A DNA stretch of 64,000 nucleotides. Source: Ovis canadensis (taxonomy: Eukaryota > Chordata > Mammalia > Artiodactyla > Bovidae). Shown here piece by piece: positions 46,657-58,789 of the stretch. The position numbers and the translations under genes were made by a program. Position 1 is the first letter of the stretch. The number at the start of each line of letters is the position of its first letter. The stretch covers positions 33,954,501 to 34,018,500 of the forward strand of contig NC_091255.1 of NCBI RefSeq assembly GCF_042477335.2, in the 5' to 3' direction. A model generated the notes under the pieces. The model was given only the letters and a program-made list of their open reading frames with translations, made no database searches and was not told where the DNA came from.

Positions 46657-47794
46657 TAGAAACATGACCCACAGTATATTCTCCCCCGTGTTCTCTCACT
46701 GCAACAGTGCATAGACCAGTGTGTTCATCTAGAGGGATGCTCTAGGAGGTTTTTGCTGGACAGCACCAATGATAGTTTTGGTGGGGGCGGGGGGGACAGA
46801 CAACAAATCAGAAGAAGGCCACAATCACTATCATCCAGTTGTGTTGAGAGCTCTATCAAAATCTACAGGGCCAGCACTTACCATTGTGCATGCTGTACGC
46901 TGCACAATTTGGGGGTGGGGGAGTGGGGTGGCTATTTACTTCATTGCCCTCTTGGATATATGCAGTTATTACAGATCCCAGAAGATGGCAGTAAAGTGTC
47001 TCATCTGCACAGTTGCCTTATTGACTAGTGCCAGGCTGCATATTTCAGCTAAGCTGCCCCGTGAATGTTAGTTTCCCAGGGTAGGGCCTAACGCACGATG
47101 TCCGCAGCTGGTATTGTGGGCAGTAGCAGTTGGCCAGAGCCAGGCTAGGAGGGACCGCCGGTACCTGGGATCCTGGGCTTTCCTCTCCATCCCGCAGAAT
47201 CTCACCCTTGAAAGGTGTAGCATGAGGGAGGGGTAGCCAGGGCTGGGATGGGTGGTTAAGGTGGGAGAAGGGGTGGTGGGCTCTGAACTGACTGCCCCTA
47301 CAGACTGCCTCCTATTAGATGATAGAAGGTATTCCCTGCTCCCTGCCACCCCCTTAGAAGCTCTGGAAGAAGTTCCACCCTCCACAACTCAGCTCTGAGT
47401 CTGTGTTGCTGGGGTTCTGTTCTGGGTGGGTCTGTTTACCAGCTGGAGTGCAGACACCCTGCTCTTCTTCAGGATTCACAGGTGGCCCCTGCCTCTTGTA
47501 CAGTATGTGAGCCCATGCGGAGTTTCTCCATGGCTCCCTGCGGTGCTAGAGAACCTCTTCATCTCATCAGATGCGTCCCCAACTTCATTCTCTGCGCTCA
47601 ACCCCAGAGGCTGATCTGTTTGGACACAGCCCCCTCTGGCTTCAGTTGACTTCTTCCCAGCTTCTTCTTCAGAGGAGAGAGATCAGAGTTTTATTTCCTC
47701 CGCTTTCTTTCTTGGGGGAATTTCTTGGCCTGACTGATTGAAGGCCACACCTTCTTCAGGGCAGCCCTCTTGCATCCAACCCCAATAGGATCAG
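46657..47794. other. Intergenic stretch, nothing recognised
   Basis: A mixture of unique-looking sequence and a G-rich patch at about 46783-46796. No exon, RNA gene or clear repeat is seen. Confidence 0.5.
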
Positions 47795-48440
47795 TTGCCC
47801 ATGGCTGCTTTAAGAAATTGCTGTACAGTTGGTGGCTTAAAACTACACAAATGTACCATCTTACAGTTCTGGAAGTCAGAAGCCTGAACGAAGTCTCAGG
47901 GAACTAAAGTCAAGGGATCGGCAGGGTTGTGTTCCTTCTGGAGGGTCTGGGGCAGAATTCCATCCTTCCCTGTTCCAGCTTCGGAGGCTGCCTGCATTCC
48001 TTGGCTTGTGGCCCACGTGACTCCACCCCAGCTTGTGTTATCATATCTTCTTTGATTCTCTGTCTCCCTCTTATAAGGACCTTTCTACAAAAATATTTAG
48101 TTTTATTTATTTATTTGGTTGTACCTGGTCTTCGTTGCGGCATGTGGGATCTTTAATTGTGGCATTCGAACTCTTTAGTTGCTGCACATGGGATCTAGTT
48201 TCCTGACCAGGGATTGAACCCAGGCCCCCCTGCATTGGGAAGGTGGAGTCTTAGCCACTGGACCACCAGGGAAATCCCAGGATTTTTGTGATTACACTGG
48301 GTCCACCCTGACAATTCTGCAATATCTCCCCACCTCCAGATCGCATTTGCAAAGTCCCCCTTTCCATGCGTGGCGATCCATTCACAGGTTTCGGGATTTA
48401 CTAGGACCTGGACGTCTTTCGGGGACCATACTTTTCTCAG
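47795..48440 (-). repeat. Ancient repeat (same family as 42545), split by CHR SINE
   Basis: GCTGTACAGTTGGTGGCTTA, TTACAGTTCTGGAAGTCAGA and GCATTCCTTGGCTTGTGGCC, then after the SINE GTGATTACACTGGGTCCACC and GGACCTGGACGTCTTTC. The CHR-type SINE (48085-48280, reverse) is bounded by AGGACCTTT and AGGATTTTT, a diverged target-site duplication. Confidence 0.7.
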
Positions 48441-48479
48441 AGTTCCAGCTATCACATCCTCCCCCACTTTCTAGAGCAG

Positions 48480-48688
48480 GAGTTTGCTTAGTCGCTCAGT
48501 TGTGTCTGACTCTTTGCGACCCCACGGACTGCAGCCCACCAGGCTTCTCTGTCCATGGGATCTCCAGGCAAGAATGCTGGAGCGGGTTTCCATGCCTAAC
48601 TCCAGGGGATCTTCCCAACCCAGGGATCAAGCTCAGGTCTCTCGCATTGCAGGTGGATTCTTTACTGATTGAGCCACCAGGGAAGCCC
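48480..48688 (-). repeat. Bov-tA SINE, reverse
   Basis: From TTGCTTAGTCGCTCAGTTGT to GAGCCACCAGGGAAGCCC. Confidence 0.92.
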
Positions 48689-48869
48689 AGAGCAGGAATG
48701 GCCCGAGGCTGTTACTGGTCTAGGATACTGCATTGTTACATGTGGTTTCACTACATTCTGCCCTCACTTTTATAAAGTCCCCTTTAAAAACGTTCCTCAA
48801 ATTACGCAAATCGAGGGCACTATTGTATCCCTGATAAACCCTGACTGGCACACCTGCTCAGTTAATGTA

Positions 48870-49040
48870 ATCTTCTCAGCCATCTTTGAGGTAGATTCTT
48901 CTCTCTTCCCTTCCCCACCCATGCCCATTTTATCTTTGAGGAATTTGAGAGATGGAGTGGCTATCTAACTTGTCCAGGGTTGCCTGGCGAGGTCATGGAA
49001 GAGCTGGGGTTTGAACCAGAACTAGCTCTGATCTCAGGAC
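48870..49040 (-). repeat. MIR SINE relic, reverse
   Basis: CATTTTATCTTTGAGGAATT, TAACTTGTCCAGGGTTGCC and GGGGTTTGAACCAGAACT match antisense MIR. Confidence 0.65.
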
Positions 49041-49188
49041 AGAATTCTCCCGCCTGAAGTCACTGCCTCCTGTAGCCTGGCCTGGAATTTTTCCATCCAT
49101 TCGGCATTCACTGTCTGGATGGTGGCATTGCAGTGATTTTCGTAAAACACAGGGGACTGCTCCTCAGTGGCCGTCTTGGCTATCCTCT

Positions 49189-49472
49189 TTTTAAAATGTG
49201 TATTATTTTTGGCTGCTCCGGGTGGTCGTTGCTGCACCTGAGCTATCTCGAGTTGCTGTGAGCGGGGCTACTCTGTAGTTGCGGTGCACGGGCCTCTCAC
49301 TGCGGTGATTTTTCTTGCTGTGGAACACTGGCTCTAGGGCGCTTGGGCTCAGTAGCACTCCGGCTTTGTTGCTCTGCTGCACATGGGATCTTAGTTCCCA
49401 GACCAGGGATCGAACCTGCGTGCCCTGCACTGGCAGGTGGATTCTTACCCACTGGACCGCTGGGGAAGTCCC
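49189..49472 (-). repeat. Long CHR-1-like artiodactyl SINE, reverse
   Basis: Repeated GTTGC and GGTGCACGGG modules (AGTTGCGGTGCACGGGCC, CTGCACATGGGATCTTAG) end in the tRNA-like head in reverse (GACCGCTGGGGAAGTCCC). Confidence 0.75.
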
Positions 49473-49644
49473 TTGGTAGTCCTCTTGTATGTGACACTGG
49501 GACATTGCTGCTGGCAGTCTGGTTGGCCAGTTAAAGCTGACCATGAGTGTTGTCCATTGGCCAAAATCATTCCTGGGGTCCTTCAGAGGTCATCTTAGTG
49601 ATCATCCCTCCTGCTACCTCTAGGGCCACAGTAGAGGTCAGCGT

Positions 49645-49865
49645 AGGATGAAGGTCAAGAACAACGGCTCTGGAACTGGACAGGCTTGGATTCCTAACCC
49701 AGTTTGACCACTTAGCAGCTCTGTGATGTTGGGCAAGTTACTTAACCTCTCTGAGCCGCTTTCCTCATTTGTACAATGGAGGTTACGATTGTTGCTGCCT
49801 TACAAGGTAGTTGGTAGGAGCGCATTTGTAAATACATGTTCTGAAGTGCTTAGAAAGGCTGGCCA
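49645..49865 (+). repeat. MIR SINE
   Basis: A well-preserved copy: GGCTCTGGAACTGGACAGGC, TTGGGCAAGTTACTTAACCT and GAAGTGCTTAGAAAGG. Confidence 0.88.
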
Positions 49866-52800
49866 TGACGGTGAGCAACGCCGCTGGCTGCTTTTCTTAT
49901 TTTGATTATTACCCATGCTGCCACCTCAGGGTCACTGCGGCACACCCTCTGGCCACACCCCCTGGCCACACCCCAGCAGCCTCAGCCTTCTGTTTGCCTT
50001 TGGAAAGCCCTGTATTCTGGCAGAAGCACCTCCCCTTGCCTGGCTCTAGGTGAGCGTGAATTTTCACAGCCGTCTTGTAGTCCTGGCAGCTCCTGCCAGT
50101 GTGGAAGTGAGGGATTCGTGGCCTCAGGGAGCCTGCTGCATATTTTGTTCCAACGTGAATGGTGTGACCTTGCCCGGACATCTCTTTTTTGTAATAAATG
50201 TTGCAGACGGCCAACACCGAATCTTCAGTTCTTTTGCAGCTACTTTTCAGGACTCCTTGGGGGAATTCTTAGCAAGAAAAGTGACACTGATCTTAAAACT
50301 TCGCATTCATCCTGCTGACAATTTTGCCTGTATCTCTTTAGAAGTGCCTTTTCTTTTCCTGGTACTTTGCATCTCCGGCTGGCCCCTCAGAGCTGTCCTG
50401 TCAGTTCCTGGAGCTGGCGTCAGAAGCCCCCATCTCTGGGTGAACAGCCCTGAGTTCAGATCTGAAGAAGGAACTTGAAAGACATCCTTTTGCCCACCAA
50501 GAGGGGAGGCTTGGCAGCAGGGTAGCAGGAGCAAAGAGGCTTCCTCTGATTCAATGAAGCCATCAGCTGTCTCTCCAAATGCTCCTTCCCCTCTCTGCCT
50601 TGTTTTGGTTAATTTAAGAACAGCTGCCCTCGATGGGAACTGATTTCTGGCGGTGTGCAGAAGCCAGCTTCCTAGGAAGGCTGCTGGCATAGGATGGGCA
50701 GGTTAGCTGGGGATTTAGAGCTGGTGATTGTCAGAGTGTGCCACTTCAATGCTTTCTCTCCTCCATGAGGAGCCCCCATCAGGCATGATGAGTAACTTGG
50801 TTATTTCTGGGGAGAGTTAGAAGCGGGTTGGGAGCCTAGAACTATGGTAGAAGGAGCCTTGGGATGGCCCAGATGGCTGGTCACCAAAGTCTTTTATCTC
50901 TGGGCACATAGCTGGCCTGCATCCCAGTTCCGCCTTGCAGTCAGATGGGCCCAGGTGCCTGAGCCCTGGGCAGCGGAATGGGGGTGGAGTTAGTGTGCCC
51001 TGTTCCTGGGCTTGCCGCTAGAACTCTCTCCCGGTCACCTTCCTGGCTGCCGAATGATGATGTCCAAGTATCCCTGAAGCCACTTTGCTTCAGTCCACTT
51101 GCCGTCTCTTTTTGTCTTTTCATTGCATCCTTCCTCTTATTTTTATCCTTGGCCTTTCACTTCTTACTTGTCTCCTGTAAAATACTTTTACCTATTAGGT
51201 ATGAGATTCCTGACTTTCGAGCCATTCAATATACTGACACTTTCTGGGGAATCCATGTATACCTACCCACACTGCCAAGAATCGGATCAGCAGAGCTGGT
51301 AACGTCCCTAATGGAGGACACATCCTCCTAGGTTGAAGATGAAGTTGTGGGAGATCTGGCAACATTGCCTCCAGTGGAAAATTCAGATAGTCCCTCAATA
51401 TTGTGACAAATGAACTCTTGGTTATCTTTGAAATAAAGAAACAGAAGCACAGATACTTAGTATCTCTCAGAAAATTCCACTACATTCTGGGCATAAGAGT
51501 TCAGGTTGCTACCAAGGAAGAAGGGCTATGCCTTCATCTCCAAGTCCACATTTTACAGGACTTGCCCTTGGAGCCCACCACAAGGCAAGTACAATTCCAT
51601 AGTCGTCATCAAATTCATCAATAAGAATTTCTTCCCGCTAAAACTGAGATTGTTCTGTAAGTAAATCTCAAACAGGGGAATGCATCTAATTAGAATTGTA
51701 ATGCTACTGCCCAACGTGCACTGTATTATTCCAGCCCATTTTATTCTTCTTTAAATTGCCAATTTAAAAATACTTCCATTCCAAAGATGTGAAAAGATTA
51801 GCTCTCAATTTTCAATTTTGGCTTTACTCTTACTTTAATGGAGCGTCTTTCACCAGTGGGCTTTTTTTTTTCCTCCTCAACCCTCAGCTGCTGCATTAAA
51901 ATCTTCTTGGGGAAGAAACACCCACCCTGGTTTTGAGTAAAGAAAAGGTGAAATTCCTAAATAAAACACAAACTGTCTAAAGAGACACATGACGCTGGAA
52001 AGCAGATGTGAAAGAATTGAGTTATCTGTTGCCTGTTTGTTATCACCGTGGGCTCACTGGGTCACAGCTTTGTGTCTTCCAAGGGAAAAAAAGAATCCAT
52101 TCAACAAATGGTTTAAGATAATAAAATCTGAAATAACACATCCCACTTTCATCTTAATGAGAGTCCAATTCATAATAGCATTTTGTATCGGACAGTTCTG
52201 AAGTTTTTTTCTTCCCCTTGTAGAATTGTTAGCTGAAGCACTGTAGCCTTGAAGAAGCCCAGAATTACTGGTGGAGGGGGGTGGGGGAAGAAACCATGCT
52301 TCTTTCCAGAGTGAACTTCCTGGCAGTCAGCATGTAATGGAAGAAAGAGCATGTTTAAATTAAAAGTATTCTTTAGAACACATATTCAAACATTCATTGC
52401 AGTTTAATTACTTAAGCTATGTGTCCAACTGTGATATCAGGCTATTGAACAAACACAGCATCTTGACATGGGTGCTGAAGCTGCATTTGCTGAGTGATTG
52501 CTGGGCACACACAGTCACATTCCCAGAAATGCGCCACTTATTAAATTGGAACTCTCCTGCCCTTCCTTTCCTGGGATCTGACCAAACAAGGGACTGAACA
52601 GGGCTGCTGTGGGGAAGGAAAATGGCACTTTCTTTTAGGGCAACTTCCAGATTACTCTGAACCAGGAATATCTTTTATGACCAAGTCTGCCATTCTAGGT
52701 TTCAAATGTCATCTTTGTCCTATTGGAGATCCTGGGTTTAAGCACTTGTAGATCTCGCTTGCTGGCTCTTTCCATACTTGGTCCATCTTCTTAACACAGT

Positions 52801-52889
52801 TCAATCATAGTTTTAGCTAAATCAGTATTTTGTGTTTGTGTTATTGTGACTGCATAAATGTTGTCACTGCCAAGCCAGAGGTGTGACAC
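49866..52889. other. Intergenic, repeat-poor 3 kb
   Basis: No gene is recognised. 51640-52160 is A+T-rich with homeodomain-like cores (ATCTAATTAGAATTG) and no visible repeat, a candidate conserved element. A tandem CCTGGCCACACCC duplication lies at about 49950-49975. Confidence 0.45.
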
Positions 52890-54870
52890 AATGCTGCTTC
52901 CCTCCACATCCTTGTTTGACTTTTTGCTTTCACTGTATAGCGTGGAATCTCACCTGGTCTCCATAGCGTTGACCATCAGGTCTGTCCTAATGACTGTCAC
53001 CTTCCTGTCTCTAGCCCTGTCCTCTACCTTGAACTCTAGACCTTCATATCCAGTCACCTTCTTAACATCTCCACTTGGACATCCAATAAGCTCTCAGTCT
53101 TAATGTGTCTAAAACACAACCCCTTCTCTGACTTTCTGCCCTCCCCTCCACCCCACATTCACCTGTATTCCTCCCTAGCTGGGTGAGCAGCCACCCCATC
53201 CTTCTCATAGCTACAGCTAAGGTAGCTAGAGCCAAGCTATCAGCTAAGAATTTTGGAGTCCTTCTGATGTTCTTCCTTCTCTGGATACTCCACATCCAGC
53301 CTCAGCAAATTCTGTTACCTGTACCTGCAAAATACACTGAGAATCTATTTCTCCTTACCCCTTCTGCCACCATCCTGGTCTGGGCCATCGTTAGCTCCTC
53401 CCACTTGGATTTTTACAGTGTGTCCCATAATTGGTCTCTTTACTCTGCCCTTGTTCTCTGCTGGCCTATTTCAACACAGCAGTTGGAGTGGTTCCTTTAT
53501 TTTTATTTCTTAAATCTGTGCTTTAAAGTTTTATTTATTTGTTTATTTTTGACTCTGCTGGGTCTCCGTTGCTGCACAGGCTTTCCTCTGGTTGCGGCGA
53601 GTGGGGACTACTCTTCATTGTGGCCCGTGGGCTTCTCATTGCAGAAGCTTCTCTTGTTGCGGAGCATGGGCTCCAGGGCATGTGGGGTCCAGTAGCTGTG
53701 GCTCTGGGGCTCTAGCACACACGCTCAGTAGTTGTGGCACACGGGCTTAGTTGCTCTGGGGCATGTGGGATCTTCCTGGACCAGGGGTCGAACCTGTGTC
53801 TCCTGCCTTGGCAGGCGGATTCTTTACCACTGCATCAGCAGGGAAGCCCTTGAGTGATTCTCTTAGAAGATAAGATGTTCCCATTGCCCCTCTGGGTCCA
53901 CCCTGGCTCTGGTCTATTTCTCTTCATGCCCTGAGAGGTTGACCACAGGGGCCAAGTCAAGAGGATCCCTTGCTTTCTGGGTTCTGTTGGGTTCGACCAG
54001 TGGGAGGCCTTGGCAGGAGTTCAAATTGTGGCAAAAGAGCGAGGTCGGGGGACCTTGGGTTGGTTGTGTCTTGGCTGAAAGTAACAGCCCCCATCGTGAA
54101 GGCCTCCCTGCACTTCCTCTCTCCAGATCCTGGTGACCATTTTCCCCGCTTCAGGTCCAAAGATGGTCAGAGCCTCTTGCTGTCACCAGCCCTGGGTACC
54201 ACGATCTGCCTCTTCATTTCCCTTCACCCTGCCCACACTTCGTAAATGGCCCTCATCACAGGCTCCTCCATTGTCCCAAGAGAGAACTGTGTGTTTGCAG
54301 TTGAGACCCCACTGATCAGCCTCCCCTCCCCACTCCCAATCCTTCTAGTACCTCTTCATCATTCTGGTCTTCCCCCCAATGTCACTCCCTTTAGGAAGCT
54401 TCATGTGAATACCCAAGACAAGGTCAGTGTATATTCTACTCATTCTTAGAACCCTCTTTTTATTCTTTGGGGGCACTTTTTGGTGCATTTAATCATTTAC
54501 TGCCGTCTTCTCCACTAGCCTATGATTCGTCTTCTGGGATGGGTCTTCTGCCCGTCCTCTTATCCCCAGCCCCTAGCAGAGTCTGTGGGGACTCTGAAAA
54601 CATTGCTCAGTGGGGGAGTGAATGAATGACTGAAAAGGCCCTTTGCTCCAAGAAGCCTTCCCTCTTCCTCTTTCAGCATCAGTGGCAAAGACTCAGGCCA
54701 TTCTTGCAGCCTTTGTCCCTTTTTACCTTGTTCTGCATGGTTTGTGGCCACATCTGCCAGCTCTCCCCACCCCGACCTCACTCTGGATGATCCAAGTCAC
54801 ACCCTTTTTGAATCTCCAATGCTTTGAGCAGTGCCTGGCACATAGTAGGTGCACAATAAATAACTAAGGG
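52890..54870 (+). repeat. L2 LINE (sense), including reverse-transcriptase end, split by a SINE
   Basis: 52960-53515 translates, with decay, to the C-terminal reverse-transcriptase text typical of CR1/L2 elements. GCCTCAGCAAATTCTGTTAC and CACCATCCTGGTCTGGGCC are diagnostic DNA phrases. L2 3' sequence resumes after the SINE, with GGCACATAGTAGGTGCACAA at 54838-54857; parts at 54460-54620 may be a second L2 end. Confidence 0.7.
53520..53850 (-). repeat. CHR-1-like SINE nested in L2, with target-site duplication
   Basis: A full-length long form (GGTTGCGGCGAGTGGGGACT ... CACTGCATCAGCAGGGAAGC). Host L2 reads GAGTGGTTC before it and GAGTGATTC after it, a diverged duplication. Confidence 0.8.
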
Positions 54871-55149
54871 GTGAATCAATGATGGAAGGACTGAGTCTGG
54901 GAACAGACCTTTTATATCTGTGGCTCAACGCCACATGCCCCGGGGTGGCATATTTAATTGTCATTTTCTTTGTGAATTCATGATTGTTTTATTTCAGTGT
55001 TATTTTTCCAAAGATCTGCTTCTCCCAGGGCCCATGGAGATTGCTTTGAACCAGGCTGATCAAATGCTGGGCAGCTGCATGAGGAGGGAACACAGCCTCA
55101 GAGGAGAGGGAGGCTGGAGGCAGGCTGCGCCTGGGGCCCTGGAAACCGC

Positions 55150-55341
55150 AGAGTGCATGCTAAGTTGCTGCTGCCGTGTCTGACCCTGTGCGACCCCATG
55201 AACCGTAGCCCGCAAAAATATTAGCGTGGGTTGCCATGCCATCCTCCAGGGGATCTTCCCGACCCAGGGATTGAACCCACCTCTCTTATGTCTCCTGCAT
55301 TGGCAGGCCAGCTCTTTACCACTAGTGCCACCTGGGAAGCC
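55150..55341 (-). repeat. Bov-tA SINE, reverse
   Basis: From AGAGTGCATGCTAAGTTGCT to AGTGCCACCTGGGAAGCC. Confidence 0.9.
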
Positions 55342-55564
55342 CTGGAAACCACAGACCAGACCCCAAAGACTCAGCAGACACGATGGCACAGCCAGAGACA
55401 GGGCAGGACTGTGCTCCCCTCTCAGGAGGCGCAGGGCTCAGAGACCATGGTGCAGGTGGGGCCAGTGCCTTTATCCCAGCTGTCCCCAAATCCTCACATC
55501 TTCACTCCTGCCTGCCCCTGCAGGCAACTGTCTCCTAATCCAGCTGATTCCTTCCGCTGAAGTA

Positions 55565-55765
55565 GGGGCAGAGGCATGGGCTCTGAGATCCGGTGTGTCT
55601 GAGTTTCAGTTTGGGCTTTGCTACTTCTGGTTGTGTGACCCTGGCCTTCATCTCCCCAAGCCACAGTCTCCGTACCTTCAAAGCAAGAATCATAATGCTT
55701 GTTGCAGACTGTTGTGAGGATTAGAGAAGGTCACAGATAACACTGTGATTAGCGCAGTGTGTAAT
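55565..55765 (+). repeat. MIR SINE
   Basis: GGCATGGGCTCTGAGATCCG, CTTCTGGTTGTGTGACCCTG and TTGTGAGGATTAGAGAAGG. Confidence 0.85.
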
Positions 55766-55865
55766 GTTAGCTTTGATTAAAATTGACGCTGTTGTCAACT
55801 GTTTTCTTCATGCTTGTTTCAGCAGCCTGAGCCCGGGGCTTTGGCTGCTATGAGGGTGCCTAATG

Positions 55866-56096
55866 GGGCTTCCTCGGGGGGTTGGCAGTAAAGAATCCGC
55901 CTACAGTGCAGGAGCTGCAGAAGATGCGGGTTCAATCCCTGGATCAGGAAGATCCCCTGGAAGAGGAAATAGCAACCCACTCCAGTATTCTTGCCTGGAG
56001 AATCTCATGGACAGAGGAGCTTGGCGGGCTACAGTCCATGGGGTCACGAAGAGTCAGACATGACTGAAGTGACTTAGCACACACACATGCACACAA
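55866..56096 (+). repeat. Bov-tA SINE with short CA tail
   Basis: From GGGGCTTCCTCGGGGGGTTG to GTGACTTAGCACACACACAT. Confidence 0.9.
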
Positions 56097-57529
56097 AGTG
56101 CCTAATGAAGGGCATATCCAGCTAGTGGTGGAACGAGCTCCCCGTCACTGGAGGTAATCCAGAAGCTACCAGCTGGCTTCTGTTGGGCTTTATGCCCTTG
56201 ATGGAAGTAGCGAGGGCCAGGGTGATGGGCCTGGAGGGTCCCCAGTCAGTTCCTGAGGGGAGGTTTTCATTCTGTTAAACAGTGAGCCAGGGACTCCATG
56301 TGTTAGCGTGCTGCCTGGCAATTAAAATCGGGAGAGTTTAATCTGAAGAGAGTTCCAGCTCCGTTGTTTGCCCTTTTAATCTTGTCTGTTGCCATGGGAA
56401 CGGCAAGTGATTGCAATCACCACTGTTTGTATTGTGAGCTCGCTCCCATCAATACAGCTTTTGAAAAATAAGAAATACAAATCCTGACTTCAGCATGCCA
56501 CTCATTACTATTCAGAGCAAACCCCTGAGAAGTTCTGTCAAATGCTTCCTTCACCGGAGCACAGGCTCTGGTTTGAAAATACCCAGCAGCCCAGCTCCTG
56601 GCCTGCTTCCTTTCCACCCTGCTCAGCCAGGTGGCTCTGCAGAGGATGTGTGCAGGGGACCAGCCGCCACTGCCTGGAGGAGTCTGGGTGAGGAATTGGC
56701 CACTCGGCTTCCCTCACTGCTGCCGGTGGCACTCCATTCCAAGCTCGTTATTATTATGTCAATGGCTCATAATCACCTTACTTACCACTTTCTGAAGATG
56801 AAGACAGAGACGGATGCTATCCAGGGTCAGAGTCCTTGCAGAGTGATGGGTGAGGAAGAGCAGGTTGCCTGCACCAGCACCTGAGAGGTTTATGACATGT
56901 CCTGGCTCATGGGTGCCCGTGGAGACTCAGCTGCCCCCAGCCCTCCAGACCTCTGGCTGGATGCTCAGATCCAGAGGCTGCCTGAAGGGATATCACTCCA
57001 GCCTCCTTCAAGTGAGTGCCCAATGCCTCTGTCTCTCTCCTATGCTTATAGAATGGATTATCAGGAGAATGTGAAGATGTTGGCCTAAGGCCTGAAGAGA
57101 ATTGATTATAGCACTTTTCTTTGAGTAGAGAAAGACTCCAGAGAGCATCTGATCCTGCCCTCCTTGGGACAACTGAGATCAAACTCCTGAGCAAGGGAGT
57201 GACTTGCTAGAGGTCACATAGTAAAAGAGTGCCTCCCTGCTCCTGTCTCTTGGTTTTGTGTAAGTCCAGTATCATTTGGGAGGCATGCCCCAGGGCACTA
57301 TATTCCATAAACTTCCCTAAATTAAAACTATTTTGTATTTGAAATACATACATATTCAAGACCACTTTTCTTAGGTCAGATACAAGTTGGAATACCATTT
57401 TTTAAAAAAATGAGTTTAATTCTGGAAATTGGTACTTTGTTGATATTATGTTCTCAAACCAGAGCCACAGGCAAGGGGATGGGATAGATCCTCATTGATT
57501 TCAAAATCAGCCTTGGCCTCCAGACCTGG
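56097..57529. other. Intergenic stretch, repeat-poor
   Basis: 56280-56480 contains CAATTAAAATC, TTTAATC and an RFX X-box-like GTTGCCATGGGAAC at 56388-56401, and shows no repeat, so it is a candidate regulatory island. 57080-57230 may hold a weak antisense MIR/L2. Confidence 0.45.
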
Positions 57530-57720
57530 TCTTGGAGCTATGTGAACTTGGAGGGTCTGCTTCACCTCTTGGGTCCTCTGTATCTTCTGTAAAATGGGGA
57601 GAATGGAGCTTGCCTTGTCAACCTCACATCATTTATGAGGTTTCCCAGGGCTTCATGGATACAGATGCATTTTATCAGGTGTAAAGAATTATACTGAATT
57701 CTGGCTGTTATTGTCACAGA
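57530..57720 (+). repeat. MIR SINE relic
   Basis: GTCTTGGAGCTATGTGAAC, TCTTCTGTAAAATGGGGAGA and the following A+T-rich 3' region. Confidence 0.6.
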
Positions 57721-58189
57721 GTCTTAGAGTTGCTGGTTTCAGCAAGACTAGAATTTCTCTCCTAGACCAAATGTCTACATGATGGATTTAAGTTTTTAGT
57801 TTTTTCATTTGGATGAAAATTTCTTCTTTGATGTTTTGACATTACACGAATCTAAGATTTTCTGGTGTAGATGATAAACCAGTGAGGTATGAGAAGTAGC
57901 CTGTTCCCTCCACCCAAACTTGCAGGGTCTAGCTCTAGAAAGGAGCCAGGGGTTCATCATTCATTCATTCAATAAGTACTGGGGCTCCTCTGTGTGCCAG
58001 GCCCTGTGCTGAGCTCCAGGATTCAGTGCTAAATGCATACAGTGGTCCCTGCTTTGTGAGGCCTCCATTTGCTCTCTGCCTCTCCCATCAGCTCCCTGGT
58101 AGGACCATGGTTTTCAGCCTGGCATTTGGAGCACCTGTTTGAAGCCTCAGAAAAAGAGCTGAAATCTTATCTTAAAAACAGATGCATTT

Positions 58190-58312
58190 TCCATTTAAAC
58201 TAGACTCTGAATCTTCCAGGGCGGGAGCAGTGTCTTATGGCCCCTTGAGTTCCCAGATGGAGCACAGAGCCTGTCACATAGTAGAGGCTTGGTATTTGTT
58301 GAATGTAACTAA
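58190..58312 (+). repeat. L2 3'-end fragment
   Basis: CTGAATCTTCCAGGGCGGG, CAGTGTCTTATGGCC and CACATAGTAGAGGCTTGGTA follow the L2 3' consensus order. Confidence 0.65.
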
Positions 58313-58438
58313 ATTCCCAGAGATGGCTGTCTAGTCAATTGCCAAAGACCCATGCTTTCCCTTCCACAGTGCAGCATTGTTGCTGGGAAGTGATTGCCCA
58401 GCCAGGGACTACAGTTCCATCTAGGCAGGGACACATGA

Positions 58439-58648
58439 ATGGGTTTCCCAGGTGGCTCAGTGGTAAAGAGTCTGCCTGCCAATGCAGGAGATAAAAGAAA
58501 GGTGGGTTTGGTCTCTGGGTCAGGAAGATCCCCTGGAGGAGGAAATGGCAACCCATTCCAATATTCTTGCCTGGAAACTTCCATGGACTGAGGATCCTGG
58601 CTATAGTTCATGGGATCATAAAGAGTTGGACACAGCTGAGCTACTGAG

Positions 58649-58676
<28 letters not shown>
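58439..58676 (+). repeat. Bov-tA SINE with (CA)n tail
   Basis: From GGGTTTCCCAGGTGGCTCAG to GCTACTGAGCACACAC, ending in a (CA)n run at 58650-58676. Confidence 0.92.
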
Positions 58677-58680
<4 letters not shown>

Positions 58681-58789
58681 TGTGAACGTACATGGAACTG
58701 ATATGTGACATTTCTAGCTGAGAGAGCTTAGGAAGTAGGCATTCCTTTATTGGCTCCTTATCCCTTTTGCCAGTTGGATGTAGGAATCA

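Noticed and set aside
53183-53695. A 170-codon hydrophobic plus-strand frame
   Set aside because: It is the decayed reverse-transcriptase end of an L2 element running into a SINE.
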